The notes beneath the pieces are model-generated. The model did not search any database and was not told the DNA's origin. It was given only the letters and a program-made list of their open reading frames with translations. 41,987 nt of DNA. Source: Chthonobacter rhizosphaerae (GTDB taxonomy: Bacteria > Pseudomonadota > Alphaproteobacteria > Rhizobiales > Pleomorphomonadaceae). Below are positions 1 through 10,300 of this stretch, piece after piece. How positions within the stretch are numbered: position 1 is the stretch's first letter; every line of letters begins with the position of its first letter. The translations under genes and the position numbers were made by a program. Location of the stretch: positions 1 through 41,987 of the forward strand of contig NZ_JACDIS010000020.1 in assembly GCF_013839525.1 (NCBI RefSeq), read 5' to 3'.

Positions 1-1
1 G

Positions 2-157
2 CCCATGCAGCCCGGCGACGTGCCGCGCACCTTCGCGAGCGCCGACCTCCTGCAGGCCCTCACCGGCTTCACGCCGAAGACGCCGCTCGCCGACGGCGTG
101 CGCGCCTTCGTGGCCTGGTACCGCGACCTCGCTACCATTTTCAATCTTTGCCGCTGA
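2..157 (+). CDS. UDP-glucuronate 4-epimerase, C-terminal end (partial)
   Basis: This is the last part of an extended SDR nucleotide-sugar epimerase cut by the window edge. The visible residues contain MQPGDVPRTFASADLL and TPLADGVRAFVAWYRD, the C-terminal signature of UDP-glucuronate 4-epimerases (family usually 330-340 residues), which make UDP-galacturonate for surface polysaccharides. The catalytic SDR core lies outside the window. Codon use is GC-rich up to about position 130. The last codons (LATIFNLCR) are AT-richer and do not look like the usual short WYRDYY-type end, so the 3' end may have been replaced at the junction with the low-GC island. The family call is fairly secure; substrate specificity is inferred. 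Confidence 0.8.
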   Translation, partial: PMQPGDVPRTFASADLLQALTGFTPKTPLADGVRAFVAWYRDLATIFNLCR

Positions 158-244
158 CCGGCGCCGAGTCAACTGCCGCTTGATTGATAGACGATAATGG
201 GTCAATGAACGCGAAAGGCGACAACGCCGATCATAACAGGAGTG

Positions 245-1507
245 TTGGCACTGCTTCCAAACGTCAAATCCAGCTCGCGATTGAATCCGCTTTTCATAAT
301 CGGAACCGCCGTTTTATTCTTCGGGATCTACACCGACATACCTTTGGCGATAAGCGGCGGAACCGTGCCGATGGTTTCCGCGCTGCCCGGATTAGTGATC
401 TTATTGTGCCACTCCGACGTGTGGTCGCCGCGATTTATTGTGTTCGTTGCGCTACCGGCAATTGTATTCTTTGCCGTCGCTTTGCTCGCTCCGGAATCTT
501 CATATTTTCTACAAGAAAGAACATTCGCGACAGCGCAATTTACCTACGGATTGATTATTGGTTACCTCGGATCGTATACATTAGCCCGTTTAGGCCGCAA
601 AAGGGTTCATAGTATCGTTTCGATTTTTCTACCGTGCTATTGCGCACTGCTATTTCTGGAGATTGCAACTCCTCTGAAGGACGTAATTGCAGACTACATG
701 AATTTATATCCGCGCGAGTATGACTTTTACGCCATGGCAGATCGAGATTCCGCACTCGGAGGATATCGTCCGAAGCTATTTACATCTGAAACCTCCTACG
801 TCGCGACAAGTGCTTTTCTCATGATCACTATTTACGTTTGGTCCGGGCGGAGTAAGCGTAAGTACCATTGGGCCGTTTTTTATGCCATGGCACTATCTGC
901 TTTGATAAGAAGCCCGATCGTTCTAGTTTCCTTTCCTGTGATAATGGCAAGTGCTTTATTTGATCGCACTAGCGGCCAACGCTTTCTTATATCCCGCATA
1001 GCATCCACAGCTTTCGTGTTAACTGCCGCTGCGGCGCTATTTGCTGTCGGCGGGGATATTATAGAAACGCGCTTGGAGAAGGTCAGCTCAGGATCAGATT
1101 ACAGCACCACCTACCGCACGTATGGGTCAGTCCTGGCCGCATGGGATGTGATCAACGAGTATCCTGAATTTGGAGTTGGGCCTGGAACGATCGAATTGGC
1201 CGAGGATATAATTATATCGAAGTACATATCATTAGGTGTTCCAGCAGAAGCGGCTTTGATAGATTGGCGAATGTCGATCAACAACGCTTTAGCATCTGCT
1301 CTATTACACTTCGGTATCCTTGGGTCAATCCTGATTCTATTGGTCACAGGCTGCATCGTAGCAAGGGATATACCGCGTTCGAGAATTCCCGCAATAGCCG
1401 CGATTGCATGCTACTCTTTAACATACGGTGCGATCTACACGCCGAAGTTCGTTGTAACATTCTTATGCATCATAGCCGCTTCCAAGCTTCGTAGCGAACC
1501 AGAGTGA
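245..1507 (+). CDS. Wzy-like O-antigen/exopolysaccharide polymerase (multi-pass membrane protein)
   Basis: A hydrophobic protein of about 420 residues with roughly ten predicted membrane segments. A large soluble loop sits in the middle (about residues 140-185, rich in Tyr/Asp/Arg), and a second polar loop near residues 275-320 contains the AWDVINEYPEFGVGPG stretch. This layout and the 'GxGPG' motif are typical of Wzy polymerases and O-antigen ligases, which join undecaprenyl-linked repeat units in the periplasm. The start is uncertain. AGGAG (238-242) overlaps a GTG at 242, leaves only two bases before TTG 245, and sits well for CTG 251; an in-frame stop at 206-208 excludes anything upstream. 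The flippase gene follows. Codon use is much AT-richer than in the right half of the window, which suggests transfer. The sequence itself is too divergent for a specific name. Confidence 0.65.
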   Translation: MALLPNVKSSSRLNPLFIIGTAVLFFGIYTDIPLAISGGTVPMVSALPGLVILLCHSDVWSPRFIVFVALPAIVFFAVALLAPESSYFLQERTFATAQFTYGLIIGYLGSYTLARLGRKRVHSIVSIFLPCYCALLFLEIATPLKDVIADYMNLYPREYDFYAMADRDSALGGYRPKLFTSETSYVATSAFLMITIYVWSGRSKRKYHWAVFYAMALSALIRSPIVLVSFPVIMASALFDRTSGQRFLISRIASTAFVLTAAAALFAVGGDIIETRLEKVSSGSDYSTTYRTYGSVLAAWDVINEYPEFGVGPGTIELAEDIIISKYISLGVPAEAALIDWRMSINNALASALLHFGILGSILILLVTGCIVARDIPRSRIPAIAAIACYSLTYGAIYTPKFVVTFLCIIAASKLRSEPE

Positions 1508-1830
1508 CACTGCTATGCAACACCTGGCCGATCGCGGAGCACAAAACACCTTACGAAATCGGAGGTCGCTGATCATTTACAGATATCATCTTGAGTAGCC
1601 GACCCGCCATCCCGGGCTACGGTCTGATGACTGGAGGTTAAAATCCTTGAAAGGGTACGGACAGAGCTATGCTTGATCCATAGCGGAAATTGTCCTGATG
1701 TAAGTTTGATAGGTTTGCTCACCTTGTAATGAAGGCATTTGCCTATCCCAAAGCGGCAGAAGCGCGCTTCTAAGATAGAGCAGGTGTTATGATCGGGATA
1801 TCAAGACAGATCAGCTGCCGAGGAGTAAGA
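1508..1830. other. Intergenic stretch upstream of the flippase gene
   Basis: About 320 bases with no convincing coding potential. A perfect 14-base palindrome (AGAAGCGCGCTTCT, 1758-1771) lies 60 bases before the chosen flippase start and could be an operator or part of a 5' leader. No clear promoter hexamers were identified. Confidence 0.4.
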
Positions 1831-3237
1831 ATGACTTCCGCATTCGCAACTATGTGCGCGGCAGCGATCCAGATGGTCCTGCTTCTGGTTGCAGCCAACC
1901 TGCTCGGGGTAGAGGAGTACGCGAAGTTCTCTCTGTCCTTGGCTATCGGGATTTTCGCTGCTGCCCTTATATCAGAATGGCTCCGAATGGTTCTCGCGCG
2001 GCATGCAGGAATGCGCCGCCGGCGATTCAGACGAGCCTTTCTTAGCGCGGTCCGAATGGCCACGCTTTGGACAACGGCGGCAGCATTAACTCTTGCCGTT
2101 CTAGCTGCCACTGTGTTTGTCTGCTTGCATGACCCGAATACCGCTATGTTCGTTCTGGCGAGCGGCGTGGTATGCAGCGGATGCATAATCTTAGACATGG
2201 CAAGTACCCACGTCCGATTCACCGGAAGTCAGCGTAAGTACAGCCGCTTTGTTTTGTTAAAAGTGATCGCCACTGGTGCGACCGCAGTATCGACCACAAT
2301 CTTAGCGAACGATGGGCTAATCACCGCGATCGCGTTCGGAGCCTCCTCTGCAGTCTACGGCCTCGTTTACTTCAGAACAAAATGGCCCAAGGATTCGCCC
2401 TTCGAAATCGCTGTACTGAAGAAGTTGGCCGGTGAGGGATGGTCATTGGCGTCTAGTTCCATAACCACTGGAATCAGCTTAACTACCGCACGACTAGCCC
2501 TTGGATCGTCAATCGAAGCCGAAACTGCAGGAGCCATATTTCTCGCGGTAGATCTTGCCGTGCGTGGCCTAAATGTACTAGGTTCTACTTTAAACACGTG
2601 GGGCGCACGCCTCATCTACGACGGATCGCACATGCACGGGGGAGACGGAGCGGTCGAAGCCTTTGGAGTCGTCTCGGCAGTGTTCCAGTCGATCTGGTTT
2701 TCTTTAGGATTGTATGGCGTTGTGCTTTCCTTGGTTCTAACGCGATTAATATTTGTGGTTAGAGCCGAAGGAGACTTTATTGTACCAGCCATTCCGGTGC
2801 TGATTGCAGTTTTTATTCACTTTCTGAGAGTATATCTTTACGATGTGTACCTATCGTCTATCAGACGTTCAAGCGAAATAGCCGTCTCGTCAGCGCTGAT
2901 GGCACTGATAACGGCCGTAATTGTAGCTACCGGTGCGGCGCGAACCTTCCAAGTGGTTGCTATCGTGCTTTTGCCGTGTGCTGTCTTCGCGTCTCTGACC
3001 ATCTATGGCTTGCGAAATATGAAAGTTATCCTGACCGCGGTAGATGTTCGATCGTCGATCTTTTCGCTTAGTAAGCTCGTTACCGCCACACTGGGGCTGG
3101 CAATTTGGACGACAAATGCAGGTATCGTTTATTATATCGTGGTTCTGATACTGGCAGCTCTGCTAGACGCCAGCCAGCTTCGCTACGTATACCAACTGGT
3201 GAGCATGCAAAAGAAACGTGAACAAACGTGCAAATGA
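1831..3237 (+). CDS. Wzx-like polysaccharide flippase (MOP superfamily)
   Basis: A protein of 468 residues with about twelve hydrophobic segments, short charged loops and no soluble domain, as expected for the polysaccharide-transport branch of the MOP/MATE superfamily. Such proteins flip undecaprenyl-pyrophosphate-linked repeat units across the inner membrane. ATG 1831 is preferred because AGGAG lies at 1821-1825; an in-frame ATG at 1789 would add 14 residues but has a poorer ribosome site. It sits between the Wzy-like polymerase and a GT4 transferase, the expected context for a Wzx/Wzy pathway. Composition is AT-rich for this genome (23 G/C in the 60 bases 2701-2760). The fold-level call is good, but substrate cannot be read from sequence. 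Confidence 0.75.
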   Translation: MTSAFATMCAAAIQMVLLLVAANLLGVEEYAKFSLSLAIGIFAAALISEWLRMVLARHAGMRRRRFRRAFLSAVRMATLWTTAAALTLAVLAATVFVCLHDPNTAMFVLASGVVCSGCIILDMASTHVRFTGSQRKYSRFVLLKVIATGATAVSTTILANDGLITAIAFGASSAVYGLVYFRTKWPKDSPFEIAVLKKLAGEGWSLASSSITTGISLTTARLALGSSIEAETAGAIFLAVDLAVRGLNVLGSTLNTWGARLIYDGSHMHGGDGAVEAFGVVSAVFQSIWFSLGLYGVVLSLVLTRLIFVVRAEGDFIVPAIPVLIAVFIHFLRVYLYDVYLSSIRRSSEIAVSSALMALITAVIVATGAARTFQVVAIVLLPCAVFASLTIYGLRNMKVILTAVDVRSSIFSLSKLVTATLGLAIWTTNAGIVYYIVVLILAALLDASQLRYVYQLVSMQKKREQTCK

Positions 3238-3283
3238 CGTTTTTTTTATGAGAAGAAATGATATGAACTGGGGTGAAGAATAG

Positions 3284-4489
3284 ATGAACATTTTGCAGAT
3301 CGGCAGTTATTTACACCCAGACAAGCCAGGAGGTGCAGAGATCTCGGCCCAGAACGTGGCAGAGGCTCTGGAAGCCAAGGGGCATCGGATAGTCAGGTTG
3401 AGATGGCAGAATAAGAAACGGTTTGAGCTGATTGGCAATATCAGTGAGAGATGTGAAGGCGATTGGCTCGCCTCGACTTGGCGGCCCTACACGCCATTAG
3501 AAACGGGTCCACTTAGCGCAAAATCCGTTTTCTATTTGATGGAACTTCTCGCACCTCTCAGCAGGAGCGACTTCCATAGGCTGAAGCAGCTCGAGCGTGT
3601 AGATCTTGCGATTGTACACTCTTTTCGCGGGCTTGGGTTCGATCTCATCCGGCAAGTGTCGGCTTTGGAAATCCCGGTTGTCATTTTTCTGCACGATTAC
3701 GCCCTTATATGTGTCAATAAGGGCATGACGCGTAATGGTCTGGCGTGTGCCAGACAGTGTGGCGCATGCAGAGTCGCCGGTGCTACCAGTCGCGCCGCTT
3801 TGAATACAGTTGCGAAACTCACAATTATCGGTCCATCCCGGCAGATCGTTGATAAGACGCGCGCCGCTCTTCGGCTACCTCAAGCAAGATACTTTCAGAT
3901 ACCGAACCCTAATAAATACAACGTGACGCCCCGGGTTCGGGGGCAAAGCAAGTATTTCACTATCGGTTACGTGGGGCGGCTCGAGCGTGATAAGGGGATT
4001 CTGCAGCTACTCGAGATGGCTGACCGGCTCAGACAGCGATCGGAAATCAGATTGGTTATTGCAGGCGCCGGAGCATTGGCAACTGAGGTGCGCCAATTCG
4101 CCCAGGAACGCACTTGGGTAGATTACGTGGGCTATATACAACCAAGCCTAATCGCCGGAGTTTACCAGGAGTTGGACATATTAGCGGTTCCATCTCTTTG
4201 GCCCGAGAACTTTTCAGGTTCCTTGGTCCAAGCATTGGGTAACGGCGTGCCAGCGTTAGGCTTTGACATTGGGGGTACGCCGGAGATCATACACAATGGC
4301 CGCACAGGATATGTAGTCCCGGTTGGTGACTTTCCGGCGATGGAAGACGCAGCCGTCAAGCTTATGAGTGATAGGAGCTTGCTTGAATCAATGTCACGCG
4401 CGTCGATAGAAGCTTTCAAGCAGTATGATGATGCTGCCCTTAAATCACAGATCGTCGACGTTATCGAGAACACAGCGCGCGACGATTAA
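3284..4489 (+). CDS. Glycosyltransferase family 4
   Basis: A GT-B fold glycosyltransferase of 401 residues. The N-terminus has the acceptor-domain start MNILQIGSY and GGAEISAQNVAEAL (about 16-30). The second domain begins near residue 228 with YVGRLERDKGI and contains LVIAGAG and the donor site SLWPENFSGSLVQALGNGVPALG. Glu308 is followed eight residues later by Gln316 where many GT4 enzymes have a second Glu (EX7E). The family transfers a sugar from a nucleotide donor to a lipid-linked glycan on the cytoplasmic face. It starts 46 bases after the flippase with a GGGGTGAAG ribosome site, so it is probably co-transcribed. It is convergent with the next gene. Donor and acceptor are unknown. Confidence 0.85.
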   Translation: MNILQIGSYLHPDKPGGAEISAQNVAEALEAKGHRIVRLRWQNKKRFELIGNISERCEGDWLASTWRPYTPLETGPLSAKSVFYLMELLAPLSRSDFHRLKQLERVDLAIVHSFRGLGFDLIRQVSALEIPVVIFLHDYALICVNKGMTRNGLACARQCGACRVAGATSRAALNTVAKLTIIGPSRQIVDKTRAALRLPQARYFQIPNPNKYNVTPRVRGQSKYFTIGYVGRLERDKGILQLLEMADRLRQRSEIRLVIAGAGALATEVRQFAQERTWVDYVGYIQPSLIAGVYQELDILAVPSLWPENFSGSLVQALGNGVPALGFDIGGTPEIIHNGRTGYVVPVGDFPAMEDAAVKLMSDRSLLESMSRASIEAFKQYDDAALKSQIVDVIENTARDD

Positions 4490-4520
4490 GCACGGGAGGC
4501 CGCTCCTACGCCAACATGAA

Positions 4521-5618
4521 TCACCTGAGACTGTCGCGAATAACAGCTGCGGTTCTAGCCCAGGTGAAGTGGTCAACGCAGGCGTTTTTGAAAACCGACC
4601 AGCGTTGCAGCATGTTCGCGTCAGCTTTATCGGAAAGCTCTTTCATCAGGCTTATCAAGTCGGAGACCTTCGGAACATATCGGACGAATTCGTCGCTGAA
4701 AGGCAATCCTGAAAACTCACCACGGATGTCGGAACGCGAAGCGACCATGCAATTATTTGCGACATAGTAGGACGCCTTCAGTTTGAAGCCGCCAAGAAAG
4801 CTATCTGGTATAAGACCGATGCGTAGTCCATCCGCATATTCCGCATGTTGGATGAAAGTAGACAAGTTCGAGAGACCTGGTAGCTCCCTTATGTCTGGGA
4901 GCGGTCGATCATGGCGAAACACCATAGAATGGTTCGAAGCTTCGATCTCGCGAAGCAGCATAGAGACGTCGCGCCGTTTAGGCGCCCAGTCGTAACTACC
5001 CGACAGTACGATTTCCGGAATGAAAGCAGCCGTCTGTAGCAAAGTTGCGGGCGGTGAGCCTGGCGGGGCGATATAAGGTCGAGTTCCTGGTGCCAAGTGT
5101 CGAACTAAGGCAGCATCACGCTTCGACAGTACTACGAGTCTTACATTCGGACGCCTGTAAAGGCGACTTTCCCAGAATCTAGAATGAGCGGCTGCAATGG
5201 TTGGAATTGTTCTTGTATCGAAGACCTGAAGCAGAACATCACTAATAATATTATGCAGAATCAAAGTCACTGGTCTTGTAATCAACGCGGCTAGGTAGTC
5301 AAAAGATTCCCAAGATATAATCACATGATCGCTCTTTTCCGCCGCGTTTATAAACGAGTTTACAATCTCGGAGGAGCGGTACTTGTAACGTGGGTGCGGT
5401 AAACCTTGTAGGAGCGCAATAGCACGCTCCTTGTGGTTTTGCGGCTTGAGAAGCATGTGGTTTAAGTGAAAATGACTTGGTAGGTGGCTTGCGACTTTCG
5501 AATCGTAGATTTCGTCGCCGCCGCCGTTCACGGGTTGCTTTCCGACCCACAAAATACTACAATCGCCCGCTTCGTCTAAATACATGATCAGCTCGTTGAT
5601 AACCTTACGCGCATTCAT
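4521..5618 (-). CDS. Putative glycosyltransferase (GT-B type)
   Basis: A protein of 365 residues that resembles divergent GT4-like transferases. Residues 205-225 (PEIVLSGSYDWAPKRRDV) mimic the 'G..dW.PN' entry to the C-terminal Rossmann domain, and residues 265-305 (GLRIGLIPDSFLGGFKLKASYYVAN) resemble the nucleotide-sugar binding stretch 'GGFKLK'. It has no signal peptide or membrane segment. It is the only gene on the minus strand among its neighbours and ends 31 bases from the convergent GT4 gene. No Shine-Dalgarno sequence precedes the ATG at 5618, so the true start may be downstream, for example the ATG of IMYLDE. The call rests on weak motifs. Confidence 0.6.
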   Translation of the reverse strand: MNARKVINELIMYLDEAGDCSILWVGKQPVNGGGDEIYDSKVASHLPSHFHLNHMLLKPQNHKERAIALLQGLPHPRYKYRSSEIVNSFINAAEKSDHVIISWESFDYLAALITRPVTLILHNIISDVLLQVFDTRTIPTIAAAHSRFWESRLYRRPNVRLVVLSKRDAALVRHLAPGTRPYIAPPGSPPATLLQTAAFIPEIVLSGSYDWAPKRRDVSMLLREIEASNHSMVFRHDRPLPDIRELPGLSNLSTFIQHAEYADGLRIGLIPDSFLGGFKLKASYYVANNCMVASRSDIRGEFSGLPFSDEFVRYVPKVSDLISLMKELSDKADANMLQRWSVFKNACVDHFTWARTAAVIRDSLR

Positions 5619-6309
5619 ATGCGTAGAGCGGTGGCAATACCGCTGCCTAGTGCAGCTTACCGCCGCTATGTGACTTGTAAAGACCCCTGTGTGCCTGCAT
5701 CTACCGCGCCTCCGAGCTCGCTTTGATATTTCCTAGTGAGGGTTCCGGTTATGCGGGCCGCAACCTTCAGTCCACGCTGAGTAGAAACCCGGCCTGATCA
5801 GGAGAGGATCGACGAAGGGGTTCGTTCTGGAACATCGTTATGTCGGACCATCCACGGCGCTCTAGAGGGTATAATCGCGCCAGCCTCGCTGTTCGATGAT
5901 ATAGTTGTTTCCACGATGTTGCGTTTGAACTGCAAACCTGGAATGGCTAGCATCGGGGGAGCTAGGTTTCCTGAGTACGCGAGCGGCTTCCTACACTCGG
6001 TCCCCAAACTTCGGTCGCACCTCGTCGGAGAGAAGAGAGTCGCATGCACACGGTTTTCAAAATTCGGTAAGAGAAAGATAAGCATCTTTAAATTGCATCC
6101 AGCGCACAAGGGCGTGACTACGGCATCACGTTATCTTGCTGGGCAGACGCGTTGAAGCAAATGAGTCTAAATGCGCGTTTGATCGGGAATATCAGGCGCC
6201 ATCCGTCAGTGATAGGCCGAGCACTTAATAGTTGATTAATGTATACAGGCGGGCGGGAATTTGAGGCCCGATCAATTTCTCGAAAGAGACAGTGGCAGAG
6301 GGATGTGTA
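5619..6309. other. Gene-poor stretch between polysaccharide gene blocks
   Basis: About 690 bases between divergent genes. Only short open frames occur (for example 5916-6155 plus and 5798-6109 minus) and neither resembles a known family, so they were not called. The last 70 bases are AT-rich with TATACA at 6242-6247, a possible -10 element for the downstream block, but no matching -35 was found at 17-18 bases. Some of this could be decayed mobile DNA; nothing recognisable remains. Confidence 0.4.
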
Positions 6310-7347
6310 ATGAAAAAAATACTTATTGCTGGTGGCTGTGGCTTTTTAGGCTCTCATCTCGTCGATCGGCTAGTTCTGAGGAGCGACATCGATAAGCTAG
6401 TAGTTGTAGACAATCTTTGGACAGGGCGCAAGCAGAACATTGCCCATGTCAGAGACGAACGTCTTCATGTTATTATCAATGATGTCGAGACCTTTCAGTC
6501 GTACGAACAGTTCGACGAAATATATCACCTTGCGTCTCCGGCGTCTCCGCCGTGGTACATGACTGAACCACGCCGGACCATCTCTGCCAATCTGATTGGC
6601 GCCATGCGCCTGCTCGATCTGTTAGTGCCGGGCGGGCGGATCGGCTTCACGTCTACGTCGGAGATCTACGGCGACCCGCTCGTGTCGCCGCAGCCGGAAA
6701 GCTACAGGGGTTCAGTGGACTGCACCGGCCCACGGTCGTCCTATGATGAGAGCAAGCGCTGCACCGAGGCGCTTCTTTTTGAGTATCAAAGGACGAAGAA
6801 GACAGATGTTCGCGTCGCGCGGCTTTTCAATGTGTATGGTCCGCGTACCCGCCCTGACGACGGCCGCGCTGTCTCAAATTTTTTGACCCAGGCTCTCTCC
6901 GGTCAGCCAATCACTGTGTACGGCGACGGGAGCCAGACCCGGAGTTGGGGTTATGTGGACGACGTCGTGGAGGGCTTATCCCGTTTTTTCTGGCGCGATA
7001 CCTTCGAGTATTCGGGGCCGCTGAATATCGGGCATGACCGCGAAGTCTCCGTCATTGATATGGCTCGCTATGTCGCCGACCTGGTAGGCGACGTCCCCAT
7101 CGTGCACCTACCACCGGTACCGCAGGATCCCACTAACAGGCGACCCGACCTTACTATCGCGCGCAAGATTCTGCCGGGATGGGAGTGCCGGATCCCGTTC
7201 GAGGAGGGTATCGCGAGAACGCTCCGCTGGTTCCGGGCAAGTTTCGGAGATGTTGATTTCCACTTCGATGCTCCACCGCCTCCCGTTCTCGGCGAACGGC
7301 TTCTGGGTGAAACGGCAGATTCGTTGCCAGCGGGAGAAGATCGGTGA
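6310..7347 (+). CDS. NAD-dependent epimerase/dehydratase, UDP-glucuronate decarboxylase (UDP-xylose synthase)-like
   Basis: An extended SDR enzyme of 345 residues. The NAD-binding glycine motif GGCGFLG is at residues 8-14, and the catalytic pair is Tyr145/Lys149 in YDESKR. Family landmarks of UDP-xylose synthase are present: ASPASP, SEIYGDPL, RLFNVYGPR and RSWGYVDD. Those enzymes oxidise and decarboxylate UDP-glucuronate to UDP-xylose, or a 4-keto intermediate, in the cytoplasm. ATG 6310 is preferred over GTG 6292 because AGAGGG lies seven bases before it. Its stop overlaps the next start (GTGA), so the two are translationally coupled and probably act on the same glycan. The C-terminal 30 residues are an added Pro-rich tail. 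Exact product is inferred. Confidence 0.8.
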   Translation: MKKILIAGGCGFLGSHLVDRLVLRSDIDKLVVVDNLWTGRKQNIAHVRDERLHVIINDVETFQSYEQFDEIYHLASPASPPWYMTEPRRTISANLIGAMRLLDLLVPGGRIGFTSTSEIYGDPLVSPQPESYRGSVDCTGPRSSYDESKRCTEALLFEYQRTKKTDVRVARLFNVYGPRTRPDDGRAVSNFLTQALSGQPITVYGDGSQTRSWGYVDDVVEGLSRFFWRDTFEYSGPLNIGHDREVSVIDMARYVADLVGDVPIVHLPPVPQDPTNRRPDLTIARKILPGWECRIPFEEGIARTLRWFRASFGDVDFHFDAPPPPVLGERLLGETADSLPAGEDR

Positions 7348-10300
7348 CCGCGTCAGTTACCTTTATCGTCCCTGCTTACAATGCTGCGGCTACTTTTCGG
7401 CGCACGTGGGAGAGCCTCTGCGCCCAAAGTGTTGCCGACTGGACGGCTATCGTCGTGAACGATGGCTCAACGGACGGAACCGCGTTTCTCGTGAGGGAAA
7501 TTGCCGCCACTGACCCCCGCCTTTTACTTGTCGAGCAGGGGAACGCTGGAGCTGCTGCGGCCCGGAACTATGCGGTTTCGCTCGCTTCGACGCCCTTCCT
7601 CGTTTTTCTCGACGCGGACGACTGGGTCGCACCCGAGTTCCTTTCCGTTCTGCTGCCCAAGGCGATAGCCGGAGGGGGCGCGGTAATTCCTTTCTGCGGC
7701 TATCGTCGTGTAACGCCCGACGGTCGGGAACTACCCGAAATGCCAGCGCCGGATCTGGACGGTGACCGCGCACTCACAGCTTTCGCGGACCATTGCGCCC
7801 TCGCGATCCACAGTGCCGTTGTTCCTCGTGAGGCCTATCTTGCGATCGGTGGAATGCGGTCAGACCGGTCGATCTGTGAGGATTGGGAGATGTGGCTGCG
7901 ACTCGCGGCGCGTGGGCTTCGCTTCCAGAGGTTAGACCGCATTCTGAGTTTCTACCGGGTTAGCGAGGGATCACTTACAAGCGATCCCTGCATGCTCGTA
8001 GCCAACGCGGTAGAAGTTATCGACCTCGGCCGGTCCATGCTCAATGTCCGGGCTACCGAACGCGGCGTTGACGCTCTGCCGGGCGAAGTTCCGTCGCATA
8101 TCAGCCGGGTGAAGACTGCCGTCTGGGCTGCCGCTACATGCCTCAACCGGGCAGTCAATCCTGGCGACCTACTCGCCCTATTGCCCGGTCGGCAAGAAAT
8201 TCTTGGCTACGAGAACATCATTGCCGCATCGTTCCTTCATGGCGTTCGGATTGCGCTAAAGGTTCGCTCGACGGCTGAACTCGTGGCCGCAGCCGGGCAG
8301 TGGAGTGACTATGCCGACCGCATCTGGTGCGAGTTCGAGACCGTCAGGCCGGGTACCCGGCTGGCGTTGTGGCAGCACACCCTTTCTGTGCTGGCCCCCG
8401 GCTTACCGGCCGGCAAGGATTTTAGCGTCGGCCCGGTGAGCGTCGTCGCTGTTGATCTTGCCCGCGCGACCGTGCCTCCCGTGCCGACGGGCCGGTTGGT
8501 ACTGCACGCGCTTTGCCGGAACGAGCGTCTACTTACCGTTGTTCCGCTCGACGGCTCCGTCTCACTCACATCCGTCGTTGGCAGTCTCGCTGCTGAATCA
8601 GGTTGGGGGTGGTCGATCGATGCCGCCGGAGGCAGGACGCGTCTTACGTTCGCCATGATCTGCGCTCTGCTACGTAACTTGCGCCGTATAGCCCGGCTAC
8701 GGCGGCACGGGGACCGGCGGAAGCGCTTTTTGGGCCTGCTGCGCGATTGCCTTAGTGACGCCGTCGCGGATCTCTTTGGAGGGTGGCCAATGCCGGAGGC
8801 GGGTCCTCCTCTCCCAGCATCGAATCCCGTGCTCAAAGCACCGGCTATGGTGACTACCAGGGCCATAGCGTTGAAAGATACCACTGCTGCCAGTGTGAAC
8901 GAGCCGGCTTACTGGGACGCGATTTTCGCGTCGGAGGATCCCTGGAATTACACTTCGGCCTATGAGGTGGAAAAATATCGCCAGACATTGGAGATCCTTC
9001 CACCGGGGCAGCTTGGCCGCACCATGGAGATTGCTTGCGCTGAGGGACTGTTCACGCTGCTATTGGCCGAACGGGGTGTGGAGCACCTTCTGGCCGTCGA
9101 CATCTCCCCAAAGGCGATCGAGCGCGCCGCAGAGCGCTGCAGTGACAGACCTGAGGTTGAGTTTCGCCTATTCGATCTCAGTTCAGACCCGTTTCCCCAG
9201 GGAATGGATCTGATCATCTGTTCAGAGGTTCTATATTACCTCCGAGATCAGGCACAGCTCGACACCTTTGCCGCGCGAGTCGCGGATGCGCTTAAGCCAG
9301 GCGGATGCTTCGTTACTGCGCACGCCCACCTCCTCGTCGACGAGCCCAGCCGTACAGGCTTCGACTGGGACAATCCTTTCGGCGTAGCCGGCATCGTGGC
9401 GGCCTTGTCTGCCGTTCCGGGTTTCACTCTTGAGGAAACACTCGAGACGGAACTCTACGCGATTCACCGCTTTCGCAAGTCTACGCCGTGTTCCAAGAAC
9501 TCGCAGCCCGTTATCCGGACCGGAAACCATGGTGTCCCTCTTGACCCGGAAGTAGAGCGCACCGTTGTTTATGGCGGCGCGATCGCAAGCCGTTCTAAGG
9601 TTTATCGCACCGAACGTACCGCACAAGTACCAGTTCTCATGTATCATCGAGTTGCCGCCGATGGCCCGGCCGCTCTCACCCGCTACCGAGTAACGCCCGA
9701 TTTGTTTCTCGAACAGCTCCGAATGCTCCGCCGCCTCGGTTATCATTCTATCTCTAGTCGTGCCTTCGCAGACGCGCGGGTAGCCGGGCGCACGCTACCG
9801 GGCCGACCAGTGGTGATCACCTTCGATGATGGATACGAGGATTTCGCTGAGTACGCTCAACCGGCGTTAGAACGAAATGACTTCACCGCTGAGGTCTTCG
9901 TAGTAACTAACCGTGTTGGCGGTCGCGCTGATTGGGATTCGTACTATGGCGAACCAGCGCCTCTCATGAGCTGGTCCACTATACGCCAACTTGCCGGCCG
10001 CGGAACTCGATTTGGCTCGCACCTTGCTACGCACAAGCCGATGTCCCACTTGGCCGGGCACGAACTCCTGGCTGAGGCAGTCGGCTCGCGCCGAATGTTG
10101 GAACGCGAACTCAGTCAACCCGTGGTCACCATGGCAGCGCCTTTCGGCGTCTACGACGCCCGATCAATGCCGATCCTTCGACGGGCGGGCTATCGGGTTG
10201 CTTTTTCAACAGCGCACGGTGTTGCGGGGCCTTTGGATCCTCTCCTGCGTATGCCTCGTATTGAAGTTCAGGGTGACACGTCGCCCGAACAACTAGCGGC

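Noticed and set aside
3238-3255. T-run after the flippase stop as an intrinsic terminator
   Set aside because: Eight T residues are present but no stem precedes them, and the next gene begins 46 bases on in the same direction.
5798-6155. Overlapping small frames on both strands between gene blocks
   Set aside because: No ribosome site, no domain and no coding bias; reported only as a gene-poor stretch.
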